20,167 bases of DNA, taken from NCBI GenBank assembly GCA_031273075.1, contig JAISSM010000037.1, forward strand, positions 1 to 20,167, read 5' to 3'. Source of the DNA: Rickettsiales bacterium (GTDB taxonomy: Bacteria > Pseudomonadota > Alphaproteobacteria > Rs-D84). Below the pieces are notes generated by a model that was not told where the DNA came from, did no database searches, and was given only the letters and a program-made list of their open reading frames with translations. Each line of letters starts with the position of its first letter. The stretch's first letter is position 1. The translations under genes were made by a program, and so were the position numbers. Shown one piece after another: positions 7,184 to 14,270 of the stretch.

Positions 7184-7836
7184 AAAAGCATCTGGGCGGC
7201 GCCCGATATGGTCGCGGGCGCGGATCCGTCGGACGCGATTTTTCTGAGGAACGGGCGCGCGGCGTCGCGGTTCCCCTCCGAAAGATATTTCTGCGCCACC
7301 AAAAGCAGGCCCGTAAAGTAAAACGGCGATCGTTTGGTCAACAGCGGCGCAAGCATTTTTTGGAATTCGTCGGCCGACATTTCGTCGCCTTTCAACTGGG
7401 CCAATTGTACCAGCGAAAGGTCGCGGAAGTCGCGCGTCGCGCCCTCCGCCGCCAAAAGTTCAAGCCTTGATATCGCCCCCGCCGCGTCGTTGTCCGCGAT
7501 CGCAAGCTGATACGCGCGGAAAAGCGCAAGGTCGCCCATTCCGCCGCTTGTTTTTTTCGCAAGGCGCGTAAGCGCTTCGCGCGCGAGGGCCGGATTCATC
7601 GTCATCGCGGATTCATAGTCGTTCGCCAATTCAAGCGCGTTCGATTTTTTTATCTGGCGCACCGCGACGATCGCGGCCACCAGCGTCAAAATCAATACCG
7701 CGCCCGCAATCAAAATCCGCATGTGGCGCCGCAAAAAGTCCATTATTTTTTGGGCGTGCACCTCTTCCCACACTTCGCGGTACAAGGCGTCTTCCGCGTG
7801 GTCGGAGCGTGTTTTTTTGACGATGTTCTTTGTCAT
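7177..7836 (-). CDS. YfgM-like membrane-anchored TPR protein
   Basis: A 219-residue protein with a cytoplasmic N-terminal segment (EDALYREVWEEVHAQKIMDFLRR, typical of the alphaproteobacterial family), one membrane anchor near residues 41-61 (ILIAGAVLILTLVAAIVAV), and a periplasmic alpha-helical repeat domain to the end. This matches the YfgM/ancillary SecYEG-translocon TPR family, thought to help hand secreted proteins to periplasmic chaperones. It is first of an overlapping operon (yfgM-like, bamB-like, sspB) and has a GAAGGAAG ribosome site. It diverges from rpoH across 52 bp. Confidence 0.8.
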   Translation of the reverse strand: MTKNIVKKTRSDHAEDALYREVWEEVHAQKIMDFLRRHMRILIAGAVLILTLVAAIVAVRQIKKSNALELANDYESAMTMNPALAREALTRLAKKTSGGMGDLALFRAYQLAIADNDAAGAISRLELLAAEGATRDFRDLSLVQLAQLKGDEMSADEFQKMLAPLLTKRSPFYFTGLLLVAQKYLSEGNRDAARPFLRKIASDGSAPATISGAAQMLLW

Positions 7837-7850
7837 AATTGTCTTCCTTC

Positions 7851-7879
7851 TTGCTTGTCCGATTTTATTGCTTTATACT
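7851..7879 (+). promoter_or_regulatory. rpoH promoter (leaderless)
   Basis: TTGCTT (7851-7856), a 17-nt spacer and TATACT (7874-7879). The expected start about 7 nt downstream is near 7886, only about 3 nt before the rpoH ATG at 7889. No Shine-Dalgarno exists there, consistent with a leaderless or near-leaderless transcript. Confidence 0.55.
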
Positions 7880-7888
7880 ATACAACCT

Positions 7889-8776
7889 ATGAAAAGGCAA
7901 ATCAATAGGCTTTCATCCAATGGCCTTCCCGTCGTTTCGGACGATGGAAATTTGGCGCGCTATATCGGTCAAGTGCAGAGTTTCCCGATGCTGTCAAAGG
8001 AAGAGGAATACGAATACGCCGTTCGCTTCGCATCCATGCGCGAACGCGGCGCCGCCGAAGCGCTTATCAAGGCGCATCTTAGGCTTGTCGTTTCGATGGC
8101 CTATGGGCTTCGGGATTACGGCATAAGCGTCGCCGATCTTATAAGCGCCGGAAACCTCGGGCTTATGCACGCGGTTCAGAAGTTCGCGCCGGAAAAAGGA
8201 TTCCGGTTTTCGACCTATGCCACGTTTTGGATTAAAGCGGAGATGTATGATTTGATCCTGAGCAACTGGTCGCTTGTCAAAATCGGGTCCGGCGCCGCGG
8301 AGAAAAAAGTTTTCTTCAATCTTACGCGGGCGAAACGCGCGCTCGGCATCATGGACGGAAGCCTGTCCGTCGAACAGGCCAAGCGGATCGCGTCCGATCT
8401 GGATGTGTCCGAGGACGACGTCATCAATATGAACGTGCGAATGAGCGCGCGAGATTTGTCCCTTAACGCGAGCAGGTATGACGACGGCGAAGAGCAATTG
8501 GATTTTATCGAGGACAATAAAAAGCCGATCATGCAGGAGCTGGAAGAGCATGAGGCGCGGGTCAAGAACAGCGAGCTTTTGCGCGCGCATCTTATGGAGC
8601 TTTCAGAGCGCGAGCGGCAGATCCTTGTCGCGCGGCGGTTGTCCGATCCTGTCCGGACGCTGGACGAATTATCCGCCGAATACGGGATAAGCCGCGAAAG
8701 GGTGCGGCAGATAGAAGAGAAGGCCTTTGCAAAGTTGCAAAAAGCGATGGTGAAACAGTTAGCAGATAGCAGTTAG
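7889..8776 (+). CDS. rpoH: RNA polymerase sigma-32 factor RpoH
   Basis: Heat-shock sigma factor, about 295 residues. Region 2: ARYIGQVQSFPMLSKEEEYEYAVRF, then AEALIKAHLRLVVSMAYGLRDYG, DLISAGNLGLMHAVQKF, and FSTYATFWIKAEMYDLILSNWSLVKI. The RpoH box is EKKVFFNLTRAKRAL. Region 4 has the helix-turn-helix LDELSAEYGISRERVRQIEEKAFAKLQ. The start at 7889 is chosen because upstream residues in the open frame do not resemble RpoH and a promoter sits directly before it. The last codons (for QLADSS) and the stop lie in a heptamer repeat. The porin frame starts only 9 nt after the stop, in the same frame. The 5' end has no long structured leader, so an E. coli-like RNA thermosensor upstream of the ATG seems unlikely. 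Confidence 0.93.
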   Translation: MKRQINRLSSNGLPVVSDDGNLARYIGQVQSFPMLSKEEEYEYAVRFASMRERGAAEALIKAHLRLVVSMAYGLRDYGISVADLISAGNLGLMHAVQKFAPEKGFRFSTYATFWIKAEMYDLILSNWSLVKIGSGAAEKKVFFNLTRAKRALGIMDGSLSVEQAKRIASDLDVSEDDVINMNVRMSARDLSLNASRYDDGEEQLDFIEDNKKPIMQELEEHEARVKNSELLRAHLMELSERERQILVARRLSDPVRTLDELSAEYGISRERVRQIEEKAFAKLQKAMVKQLADSS

Positions 8777-8787
8777 CAGGTAGCAAT
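8753..8787 (+). repeat. Heptamer array joining rpoH and porin genes
   Basis: Units AAACAGT, TAGCAGA, TAGCAGT, TAGCAGG, TAGCAAT. The rpoH stop TAG is at 8774-8776, in the fourth unit. A porin-frame ATG at 8786 begins in the last unit. Confidence 0.85.
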
Positions 8788-9838
8788 GTGCGATATGAGA
8801 ATTTATAGATCGTTTATATTTTTATTACTAGTCGTTCATTGTTCGTCGTCCGTTATGTTTTCGGCGGAGGCGCATGAATGGCAGTATGGAAAAAACTCTC
8901 TGCGCGCCACATTCAATGGCACCAGCGCGACCGTCGGCGGGGGCGAAAGCGTTCCGGCCGAGACGCGTCTCGATTATATTCTTCGGTTGCAGGCAAGCCG
9001 CGAAACGGCGGACAGGGGTCTTGTCGGCGCGGTTTGGGCCATAGACATGCGCGCCGCCGACCGCGGGTTTTGGGCAAAAGACGCTTTCGTTTACACCCAG
9101 AACAATATCGGGAGGATAGAGGTCGGGTGGACGGAATCCATCGCCGCGAAGCTTTCCCTGCTGTTGCCCGACGTCGGCGGGGCAAGCGTCAACAACGCGC
9201 CTTTCTTCCTCCCCGACGATCATATCGGGATAACGCATCCCGCCGTTCGCGGCAATCAATACGCCTGGCGGACCAATGTCGCGAGCAATCCCGAGAAGTC
9301 GTTTCAATTCGGCATCGGCCGGACGTTCGTTCAAGGTCGCGGATTCAACAATTCCACCGATCTCGGAATTCGATACAGGGATATCGGCGGACGGTGGAAG
9401 AGTTCGGTATCTTTGGGGCTTTCGTATATTGAAAAGCCGTTCGGGTTAACAAGCGATTCGCATTTGCCGCCCGTGTTCGCGGACGCGCGGTATCAAGGGA
9501 CCCTCGGGGTCAATATTCAAGTCGGAAGCATCGTTTGGGCCGCGACCGGCAAAATCATTTCCGACAACGGGGCCGATCCAACTCAGCCGCGTTCCGACGG
9601 GATCCAAGGCGGGACCGGGTTTTCTTACGATATTCTCGCGTGGTCGTTCAGTTTGAATTATATTTTCTCGCAAGTCGGGGTTTGGGACGCGGACGACGAT
9701 TATTTCGGACATACGGTCGTGGCATCAGCGCGCTATAAAATCGACAAGAATTTCGGCGTTTGGGGAAGCGGCGGCACGGTTCAAGGCAGTCTTGTCGAGG
9801 ATTGGTTTTTCGCGTTCGGTCTTGGCGTTCGGTTCTAA
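8786..9838 (+). CDS. Outer-membrane porin-like beta-barrel protein
   Basis: Predicted 16-stranded-type outer-membrane barrel of the gram-negative porin class. A signal peptide (MRIYRSFIFLLLVVHCSSS, cleavage probably after FSAEA) precedes the mature start HEWQYG. The mature part has alternating polar/hydrophobic strands with aromatic girdles (for example RIEVGWTESIAAKLSLLL, KSFQFGIGRTFVQG, WSFSLNYIFSQVGVWD) and ends in WFFAFGLGVRF, with the C-terminal Phe expected for BAM recognition. Two starts are possible: 8786 (inside a heptamer repeat) and 8795, which gives the more typical signal peptide. Neither has a Shine-Dalgarno. It begins 9 nt after the rpoH stop in the same frame, so it probably shares the rpoH transcript. 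It is flanked on both sides by heptamer arrays; its stop codon is in the second one. Confidence 0.8.
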   Translation: MCDMRIYRSFIFLLLVVHCSSSVMFSAEAHEWQYGKNSLRATFNGTSATVGGGESVPAETRLDYILRLQASRETADRGLVGAVWAIDMRAADRGFWAKDAFVYTQNNIGRIEVGWTESIAAKLSLLLPDVGGASVNNAPFFLPDDHIGITHPAVRGNQYAWRTNVASNPEKSFQFGIGRTFVQGRGFNNSTDLGIRYRDIGGRWKSSVSLGLSYIEKPFGLTSDSHLPPVFADARYQGTLGVNIQVGSIVWAATGKIISDNGADPTQPRSDGIQGGTGFSYDILAWSFSLNYIFSQVGVWDADDDYFGHTVVASARYKIDKNFGVWGSGGTVQGSLVEDWFFAFGLGVRF

Positions 9839-9884
9839 TAATTAGCAGGTAGCAAAGAGCAGGTAGCAATTAACAATGAACAAT
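9836..9884 (+). repeat. Heptamer array at the porin 3' end
   Basis: Seven contiguous units: TAATAAT, TAGCAGG, TAGCAAA, GAGCAGG, TAGCAAT, TAACAAT, GAACAAT. The first TAA is the porin stop codon. It shows that TAGCARN and TAACAAT units belong to one heptamer family. A remnant (TAGCAGC, TGACAAT) lies at 9972-9985. Confidence 0.85.
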
Positions 9885-9892
9885 GGATGTGT

Positions 9893-9936
9893 CGCGCGGC
9901 GGTCGCATCGGCGACTGTCGTCGCCTCCGCCGCGCG
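9893..9936 (+). repeat. TCGCATC bulged-hairpin element, copy A (intergenic)
   Basis: The outer stem is a perfect 10 bp (9893-9902 with 9927-9936). Bulge TCGCATC is at 9903-9909. The inner stem is GGCGAC/GTCGCC (9910-9915, 9920-9925), with loop TGTC and 3' bulge T (9926). A fragment of the R2 module (GCGGGGATGACGAG) follows at about 9943-9956. Confidence 0.85.
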
Positions 9937-9997
9937 CCCGGTGCGGGGATGACGAGAGGGAGGCAATTTTTTAGCAGCTGACAATCGGCGTTCGGTT

Positions 9998-11179
9998 CTA
10001 GGGATCGTTGTGGCCGTATTTTTTCATCAATCGCCAATAGCAAGAACTTATTATGATTTTATATATCAGCAACGCGGTCAGCGAGGTCCGGACCGAATAG
10101 GCGTCCGCCAGCAATCCGAATACGTAAAACGATATCGCCGTCAATATTCCGCCGAATATCGCGACGATCGAATACATGGTCGCGCGTTCGGAATCCGAAA
10201 ATTCTTTCTGCATCAGCGCCGATTCCGCAGAGCGTTCCCCGCCCGAAGCAAGGCTTGATGTTGCCATCAAAAACGGCGATATGACATTATTGATCAACAG
10301 TCCGGCGCCGACGATTACTATTTTGAACAAGGTCGATACGAACGCCATTTTCAACAATCCGATTTTCCTTATAAACATGGCGGCCCAGAATCCCGCGGCG
10401 GTAAGCCCCCTGTATACAAACACGGCGACGTCCACCGCCCATATTGGCAAAAACTGCGCGTAATACACGCTGTTTAATCTGTACTGAGTTTCGCCCCAAC
10501 TGAAGTTCATAATGTGGGCCAATGCGATTTTGCGGAGCTTTGCATTCAGTTTGAAGTTTTTAAGCGCGCCCATAAAATGGCGAAGAGGGTGGGCCTTGGC
10601 GCGATCGTGGCTTTCTGGTTCCGTAAACAAAAACGACACCCAAAGGCTTCCGAACGCGGGAATCAAAGACACCCACGCCAGCATATTCATGTTCGAAAAA
10701 TAAAGAGTCGGGACGGCGATCATCGTTGCGGCGGTCGCGCCCAGGTACCGCCATATTTTCGCGCCGGAAAAAACGACGTCGTATTCGTCTTCTTTGCAAA
10801 GGTCCTTGCACGTTTCATACATCAGCGCCTCGTCCGTGCCGCTGTCGAACGCACCCCCCAGTCCCCAGCATGCCGATCCCATGAACAAGAGCGTCGTGCT
10901 GGACAAATTTCCGGCAAGCGCAAAGCACACGCCGGATAAAAACAGAATCATGCTTGACACAATAACCGTGTTTTTGCGCGACCATTTGTCGGAGATTATT
11001 CCGACCGGCAATTCCGACAGAGCCTGCGTCAGGACGTATGTCGAATATATCAGCGACGCAAGCGCCCAGCTTCCGGTAATTTGTTCAAAATAGATTATTC
11101 CGACGGCCGACAGCGGCCACATATACGCGAAGAAGTTGTTCCACTTGAACAAAGATAAGTTGCGTTCGACTTTCGGCAT
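9998..11179 (-). CDS. Major facilitator superfamily transporter
   Basis: A 393-residue integral membrane protein with about 12 predicted helices. It carries the MFS loop 2-3 motif in the form GIISDKWSRKNTVI (residues 60-73), a long central cytoplasmic loop with TEPESHDRAKAHPLRHFMGALKNFK (about 187-211), and a second half with GLLADAYSVRTSL. A helix-3 region with GLGGAFDSGTDEALMYETCKD resembles putative drug or metabolite MFS exporters in many bacteria. Substrate is unknown. No Shine-Dalgarno; the predicted transcript starts 4 nt before the ATG. Its stop region carries GGCGTTCGGTTCTA, identical to the end of the convergent porin gene. Confidence 0.87.
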   Translation of the reverse strand: MPKVERNLSLFKWNNFFAYMWPLSAVGIIYFEQITGSWALASLIYSTYVLTQALSELPVGIISDKWSRKNTVIVSSMILFLSGVCFALAGNLSSTTLLFMGSACWGLGGAFDSGTDEALMYETCKDLCKEDEYDVVFSGAKIWRYLGATAATMIAVPTLYFSNMNMLAWVSLIPAFGSLWVSFLFTEPESHDRAKAHPLRHFMGALKNFKLNAKLRKIALAHIMNFSWGETQYRLNSVYYAQFLPIWAVDVAVFVYRGLTAAGFWAAMFIRKIGLLKMAFVSTLFKIVIVGAGLLINNVISPFLMATSSLASGGERSAESALMQKEFSDSERATMYSIVAIFGGILTAISFYVFGLLADAYSVRTSLTALLIYKIIISSCYWRLMKKYGHNDP

Positions 11180-11189
11180 GGTTCAGGCG

Positions 11190-11217
11190 ATTATAATTCA
11201 TGGAGGGCGGTTGTCAA
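11190..11217 (-). promoter_or_regulatory. Consensus sigma-70 promoter of the MFS gene
   Basis: On the minus strand, perfect TTGACA (11212-11217) and perfect TATAAT (11190-11195) with a 16-nt spacer. The predicted start is near 11183, 4 nt before the ATG. The -35 box lies in a heptamer-like unit (TGTCAAT) at the edge of the array. Confidence 0.7.
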
Positions 11218-11239
11218 TGAACAGTTAACAATTAACAAT
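11212..11239 (+). repeat. Heptamer array upstream of the MFS gene
   Basis: Units TGTCAAT, GAACAGT, TAACAAT, TAACAAT, followed directly by module R3 (GACCACCCC). Confidence 0.75.
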
Positions 11240-11341
11240 GACCACCCCGCCCATTCGGGGCACCCTTCCATAGAGGGGAACTTTATAGCGATTAGTTTAT
11301 AATTTGCAAGACCCTATTCCCGCCGTCGCGGGAATGACAAA
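11240..11341 (+). repeat. Mosaic repeat island: modules R3 and R2
   Basis: R3 (11240-11283) has CCCCGCCCATTCGGGG and then [19 protein letters not shown]2 (11312-11340) is CCCTATTCCCGCCGTCGCGGG followed by AATGACAA, an 8-bp hairpin ATTCCCGC/GCGGGAAT. No gene is visible from 11180 to 11382. Confidence 0.75.
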
Positions 11342-11345
11342 AGAG

Positions 11346-11374
11346 TTGATAATCGGCGTTTGGTGGTTTACAAT
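11346..11374 (+). promoter_or_regulatory. Promoter of the DUF2066-like gene (leaderless)
   Basis: TTGATA (11346-11351), a 17-nt spacer and TACAAT (11369-11374). The expected start is near 11381, 2 nt before the ATG at 11383; there is no Shine-Dalgarno. Confidence 0.55.
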
Positions 11375-11382
11375 GTCCTTCC

Positions 11383-12003
11383 ATGAAAAAGATATTCTCG
11401 GCTTTTTGTTTCGCGTTCTTATTCTTTTCCGCTTTGTCCGCGGCCCCCAACATGACCGCCGAAATCAACATGGACGTTCGCGCCGCCACAGCCGCCAAGG
11501 CAAAAGCCGATGCGTCCGATTCCGCCATTAGGAGCGGGGTCATTCAGGTTTTGTCGCGCTGGTCCGATCGCGCGGTCGTCGAAAATCTTATCATGGGCGC
11601 GGACGACGCCGTATTGCAGAATCTTGTCGCGTCCACAAGCATATCGAACGAAAAGACATCCAAGACCGCGTACACGGCCAAGTTCTCCGTAACCCTGGAC
11701 CGCGCCGCCGTCGACAAGTGGTACAACGACAACAATGTTCCCAATTTTTTGGCCGCCGCGATCGGGTCCGACGACAGGGCCGCGGTTTATATCGAGATGC
11801 CGAACGGATTGAACGACTGGATCCAATTGAATCAGGCCGTTCGCGAATCGGGCGACTCTTACGACATGGTTCTCAAATCCATTTTCAAAAACAGCGCCAC
11901 CGCGTCCATTCGGGCGAGTCAAAGGCGCAAGTTTCAGAATTTATGCCTGTCCGCCGGGTGGCACGTGTCGTCGCGCGACGGCGTAGTTCGTATTTCCAGG
12001 TAA
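11383..12003 (+). CDS. DUF2066-like secreted protein
   Basis: A 206-residue protein with a clear signal peptide (KKIFSAFCFAFLFFSALSA, cleavage near residue 20). The mature N-terminus resembles DUF2066 proteins: a strand (MTAEINMDVRAATAA), a helix with regularly spaced Ala (KAKADASDSAIRSGVIQVLSRW), a region ending in LVASTSISNEKTSKTAYTAKFSVTLDRAAVDKWY, then a short second domain (AVYIEMPNGLNDWIQLNQAV) like that in longer DUF2066 members. Function is unknown; the location should be periplasmic. It appears monocistronic with a leaderless-type promoter. The family call rests on pattern only. Confidence 0.6.
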   Translation: MKKIFSAFCFAFLFFSALSAAPNMTAEINMDVRAATAAKAKADASDSAIRSGVIQVLSRWSDRAVVENLIMGADDAVLQNLVASTSISNEKTSKTAYTAKFSVTLDRAAVDKWYNDNNVPNFLAAAIGSDDRAAVYIEMPNGLNDWIQLNQAVRESGDSYDMVLKSIFKNSATASIRASQRRKFQNLCLSAGWHVSSRDGVVRISR

Positions 12004-12032
12004 CGCGTCCGACGTATCTGCAACCCCGGGTA

Positions 12033-12078
12033 CGCGCCGGTCGCATCGATGTCGGCGGATGCCGACATCTCCGGCGCG
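12033..12078 (+). repeat. TCGCATC bulged-hairpin element, copy E
   Basis: The outer stem is CGCGCCGG/CCGGCGCG (12033-12040, 12071-12078). Bulge TCGCATC is at 12041-12047. The inner stem is a perfect 9-bp GATGTCGGC/GCCGACATC, with loop GGAT and 3' bulge T (12070). Both stems differ in sequence from copies A-C but pair perfectly. Confidence 0.88.
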
Positions 12079-12086
12079 ATTAAGGG

Positions 12087-12126
12087 CGCGGCGGTCGCAT
12101 CGGCGACTTTCGTCGCCTCCGCCGCG
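12087..12126 (+). repeat. TCGCATC bulged-hairpin element, copy B
   Basis: The outer stem is CGCGGCGG/CCGCCGCG (12087-12094, 12119-12126). Bulge TCGCATC is at 12095-12101. The inner stem is GGCGAC/GTCGCC, with loop TTTC and 3' bulge T. It lies 11 bp upstream of the rpsB -35 box. Confidence 0.88.
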
Positions 12127-12137
12127 GTGGATGTAAT

Positions 12138-12166
12138 TTGACTTTTGGTTTTTCCCGTTGTATCAT
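12138..12166 (+). promoter_or_regulatory. rpsB-tsf promoter
   Basis: TTGACT (12138-12143), a 17-nt spacer and TATCAT (12161-12166), close to sigma-70 consensus. It gives a leader of about 115 nt before rpsB. Confidence 0.7.
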
Positions 12167-12286
12167 CCGCCCATCGGTTCGTCCAAATCGGACGGGTCGA
12201 AAGAACACAATCGTTCGCAAGTTTCTATGCCCTTCGGGGTGTTCTTCGGACGGTGAGGATAACAATAGAAACAAAGGACCATATCA
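12167..12286 (+). promoter_or_regulatory. Structured rpsB leader, probable S2 autoregulatory site
   Basis: The roughly 115-nt leader contains several short helices: CGTCC/GGACG with an AAATC loop, a GAAAGAAC/GTTTC region, and CCC-TTCG-GGG with a UUCG loop. A ribosome site (AAGGA, 12274-12278) sits 8 nt before the start. In other bacteria rpsB leaders bind S2 to repress the rpsB-tsf operon. That role is inferred from position and length, not from a matched motif. Confidence 0.4.
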
Positions 12287-13141
12287 ATGGCGTTACCTAA
12301 ATTTACAATGAAGCAGCTTATGGAGGCCGGCGCGCATTTCGGCCACAACACGCGGCGCTGGAATCCGCTGATGACCCCGTACGTATACGGAATAAAAGAC
12401 AAAATCCACATCATAAATCTCAACAAGACCGCGCCCCTTTTGCACAAGGCGCTTGTCGCGCTTGAAACCATCGCGGCCGCCGGCGGGAAGGTTTTATTCG
12501 TGTCGACAAAGCATCAGGCCAAGGCCGTCGTCAAAGACGCGGCCGAACGGTGCGGGCAATTTTACGTCAACAACCGGTGGCTGGGCGGGATGCTTACCAA
12601 CTGGACGACCGTATCTCAATCCATCCGCCGCATGCGCAAGATGGAAAGCGATATCGAGAACGCCGAAAAACTGGGGCTGACCAAAAAAGAAATCGGGCTT
12701 ATGCAAAAGGACGCGGGAAAACTTCGCGACATATTCGGCGGGATCCTTGAAATGCACGGCGTGCCGCAGGCCGTCGTCATCATCGACGTCGTGCGCGAAA
12801 GCAACGCCGTCGCCGAGGCGCGCGGGCTTGACATTCCAACCGTCGCCATCTGCGACACCAACGCAAATCCGGAAGGCATCGACTTTATGGTTCCGGGCAA
12901 CGACGACGCCGCGCGCGCCATTCAATTATACTGCGATCTGTTCGTCGGCGCCATTCTGTCCGGCATCGAAAAGCGTTTGGGCGGCGTCGCAAGCAAAAAA
13001 GTCGCGGAAGATTTCACAAACGTCGACGCGGACAAGATCGAAGAAGAAGCCCTTGCCAAAGAGGCCCACGAAAAGTCGGTTAAGTCCGAAAGGGTTTCGC
13101 TTCGCAAAGACAAGGCCGAACATAAATCGGAAGGAGAATAA
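12287..13141 (+). CDS. rpsB: 30S ribosomal protein S2
   Basis: Small-subunit protein S2, 284 residues. Typical features: FTMKQLMEAGAHFGHNTRRWNPLM at the N-terminus, YGIKDKIHIINLNKTAPLL, VLFVSTKHQAKAVVKDAA, NNRWLGGMLTNW, VVIIDVVRESNAVAEARGLDIPTVAICDTNANP, and AIQLYCDLFVGAIL. A lysine/glutamate-rich C-terminal extension (from about residue 243) is longer than in E. coli. First gene of an rpsB-tsf operon; tsf starts one base after the stop. Confidence 0.98.
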   Translation: MALPKFTMKQLMEAGAHFGHNTRRWNPLMTPYVYGIKDKIHIINLNKTAPLLHKALVALETIAAAGGKVLFVSTKHQAKAVVKDAAERCGQFYVNNRWLGGMLTNWTTVSQSIRRMRKMESDIENAEKLGLTKKEIGLMQKDAGKLRDIFGGILEMHGVPQAVVIIDVVRESNAVAEARGLDIPTVAICDTNANPEGIDFMVPGNDDAARAIQLYCDLFVGAILSGIEKRLGGVASKKVAEDFTNVDADKIEEEALAKEAHEKSVKSERVSLRKDKAEHKSEGE

Positions 13142-13142
13142 A

Positions 13143-14015
13143 ATGGCGAATATAACGACCGATATGATAAAAGTTCTGCGCGAAAAGACCAGCGCGGGGA
13201 TGATGGACTGCAAAAAAGCGCTTGAAGAAACAAACGGCGACATGGACGGCGCCGTCGATTGGCTCCGCCAAAAGGGAATCGTAAAGGCCGCGAAAAAAGC
13301 CGATCGCGTCGCCGCCTCGGGGTTGGTCGCCGCCGTGTCCAAGGACGGCTTGGCGTGCATCGTCGAGGTCAATGCGGAGACCGATTTTGTCGCGAAGAAT
13401 GAAAAGTTTCAAAGTCTCGTTCATATGATCGCGGAAAAGGCCCTGGAAAAAGAGGGTGATTTCGAAGCCGTCGCCAATGCCGTGAAAGACGAAGTCGTGA
13501 ACGTTATCGCCACGATCGGCGAGAATATGAATTTCCGCCGCGCGGCCTCTGTCAAAGGCGACCATGTGTTCACATATATACACAACGCGTTGTGTCCGAA
13601 CATGGGGCAGATCGGCGCCGCGGTCGCGATCAACGGCGGCGACGCGGCGGTCGCCGAAGTCGGGCCCAAGATCGCTATGCACATCGCCGCGTGTCGGCCA
13701 GAATTCATGGTCGTCGCCGACGTCAACGCGGCGGCCGTCGAACGCGAAAAGAAAGTTTTCATCGAATCGGGCGCGACCGCGGGAAAGCCCGATCAAGTTG
13801 CGGAAAAGATGATCAGCGGACGGATTCAAAAATACTATGCCGAATCAGTGCTTGAAGAACAGCCGTTCGTCATGGATCCGTCGAAGACAATCAAAGCGGT
13901 CGTTACCGCAGCCGGCGGTCAACTTGCCGGCTTTGCGTGTTTCATGCTGGGCGACGGCATCGAAAAGCGTCAGGATAATTTGGCCGACGAAGTGGCGAAA
14001 CTAATTAATAATTAG
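13143..14015 (+). CDS. tsf: Elongation factor Ts
   Basis: Guanine-nucleotide exchange factor for EF-Tu, 290 residues. The N-terminal UBA-like domain has TDMIKVLREKTSAGMMDCKKALEETNGDMDGAVDWLR. The core begins VNAETDFVAKNEKFQ, the EF-Tu contact region. Later features include YIHNALCPNMGQIGAAV, KMISGRIQKYYAES and EEQPFVMDPSKTIKAVV. The frame is open far upstream into rpsB, but the start at 13143 is fixed by homology and by AAGGAGA (13131-13137). The final residues (LINN) and the stop fall in a heptamer array. pyrH/frr, common neighbours elsewhere, are not next; tyrS follows after a repeat island. Confidence 0.97.
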   Translation: MANITTDMIKVLREKTSAGMMDCKKALEETNGDMDGAVDWLRQKGIVKAAKKADRVAASGLVAAVSKDGLACIVEVNAETDFVAKNEKFQSLVHMIAEKALEKEGDFEAVANAVKDEVVNVIATIGENMNFRRAASVKGDHVFTYIHNALCPNMGQIGAAVAINGGDAAVAEVGPKIAMHIAACRPEFMVVADVNAAAVEREKKVFIESGATAGKPDQVAEKMISGRIQKYYAESVLEEQPFVMDPSKTIKAVVTAAGGQLAGFACFMLGDGIEKRQDNLADEVAKLINN

Positions 14016-14061
14016 CAGGTAGCAAATAATAGGTAGCAGATAGCAAGTAGCAGGTAGCAAT
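14006..14061 (+). repeat. Heptamer array, eight units, at the tsf 3' end
   Basis: Units TAATAAT, TAGCAGG, TAGCAAA, TAATAGG, TAGCAGA, TAGCAAG, TAGCAGG, TAGCAAT. The tsf stop TAG (14013-14015) opens the second unit. It is the longest array in the window and has TAG/TAA in all three frames. Confidence 0.85.
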
Positions 14062-14067
14062 TATTGT

Positions 14068-14252
14068 CGCGGCGAAGCCGCGTAATTATCACCTGGATCC
14101 CGCGGTTAAACCGCGGGATGACAAAGAGACCCTATTCCCGCCTTCGCGGGAATGACAAAAAAGAAAAAGCCGCGGGATGACAAAGGGGAAAGCTCCCCCT
14201 CGGCGCCAGCGGCGCCACTCCCCCTCAAGGAGGGGGAGACAGGGGATGACGA
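14068..14252 (+). repeat. Mosaic repeat island between tsf and tyrS
   Basis: Hairpin CGCGGC-GAA-GCCGCG (14068-14082). R2 with perfect 10-bp stem ATCCCGCGGT/ACCGCGGGAT (14097-14119). A second R2 with ATTCCCGC-CTTC-GCGGGAAT (14134-14153). An R2 fragment (14169-14183). R4 (14191-14240) with a GGCGCC/GGCGCC stem and CTCCCCCTCAAGGAGGGGGAG. Another R2 fragment (14241-14252). No gene. Confidence 0.8.
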
Positions 14253-14270
14253 AGAAGAAAGCGATTAACA

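Larger units (their letters stand above)
9824..10000. repeat. 14-bp direct repeat bracketing a repeat island
   Basis: GGCGTTCGGTTCTA occurs at 9824-9837 (end of porin gene) and 9987-10000 (end of the convergent MFS gene). Between them lie the heptamer array, element copy A and an R2 fragment. It could be a duplicated insertion target or a duplicated gene end. Confidence 0.6.

Noticed and set aside
7721..7888. Upstream start for rpoH
   Set aside because: The extra residues do not resemble RpoH and overlap the divergent yfgM-like gene and the rpoH promoter.
12747..13142. Upstream extension of the tsf frame into rpsB
   Set aside because: EF-Ts homology begins at 13143, where a good ribosome site exists; the extension overlaps rpsB and has shadow composition.
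14006..14061. Heptamer arrays as CRISPR arrays
   Set aside because: Units are 7 nt and contiguous, without spacers, and there are no cas genes.
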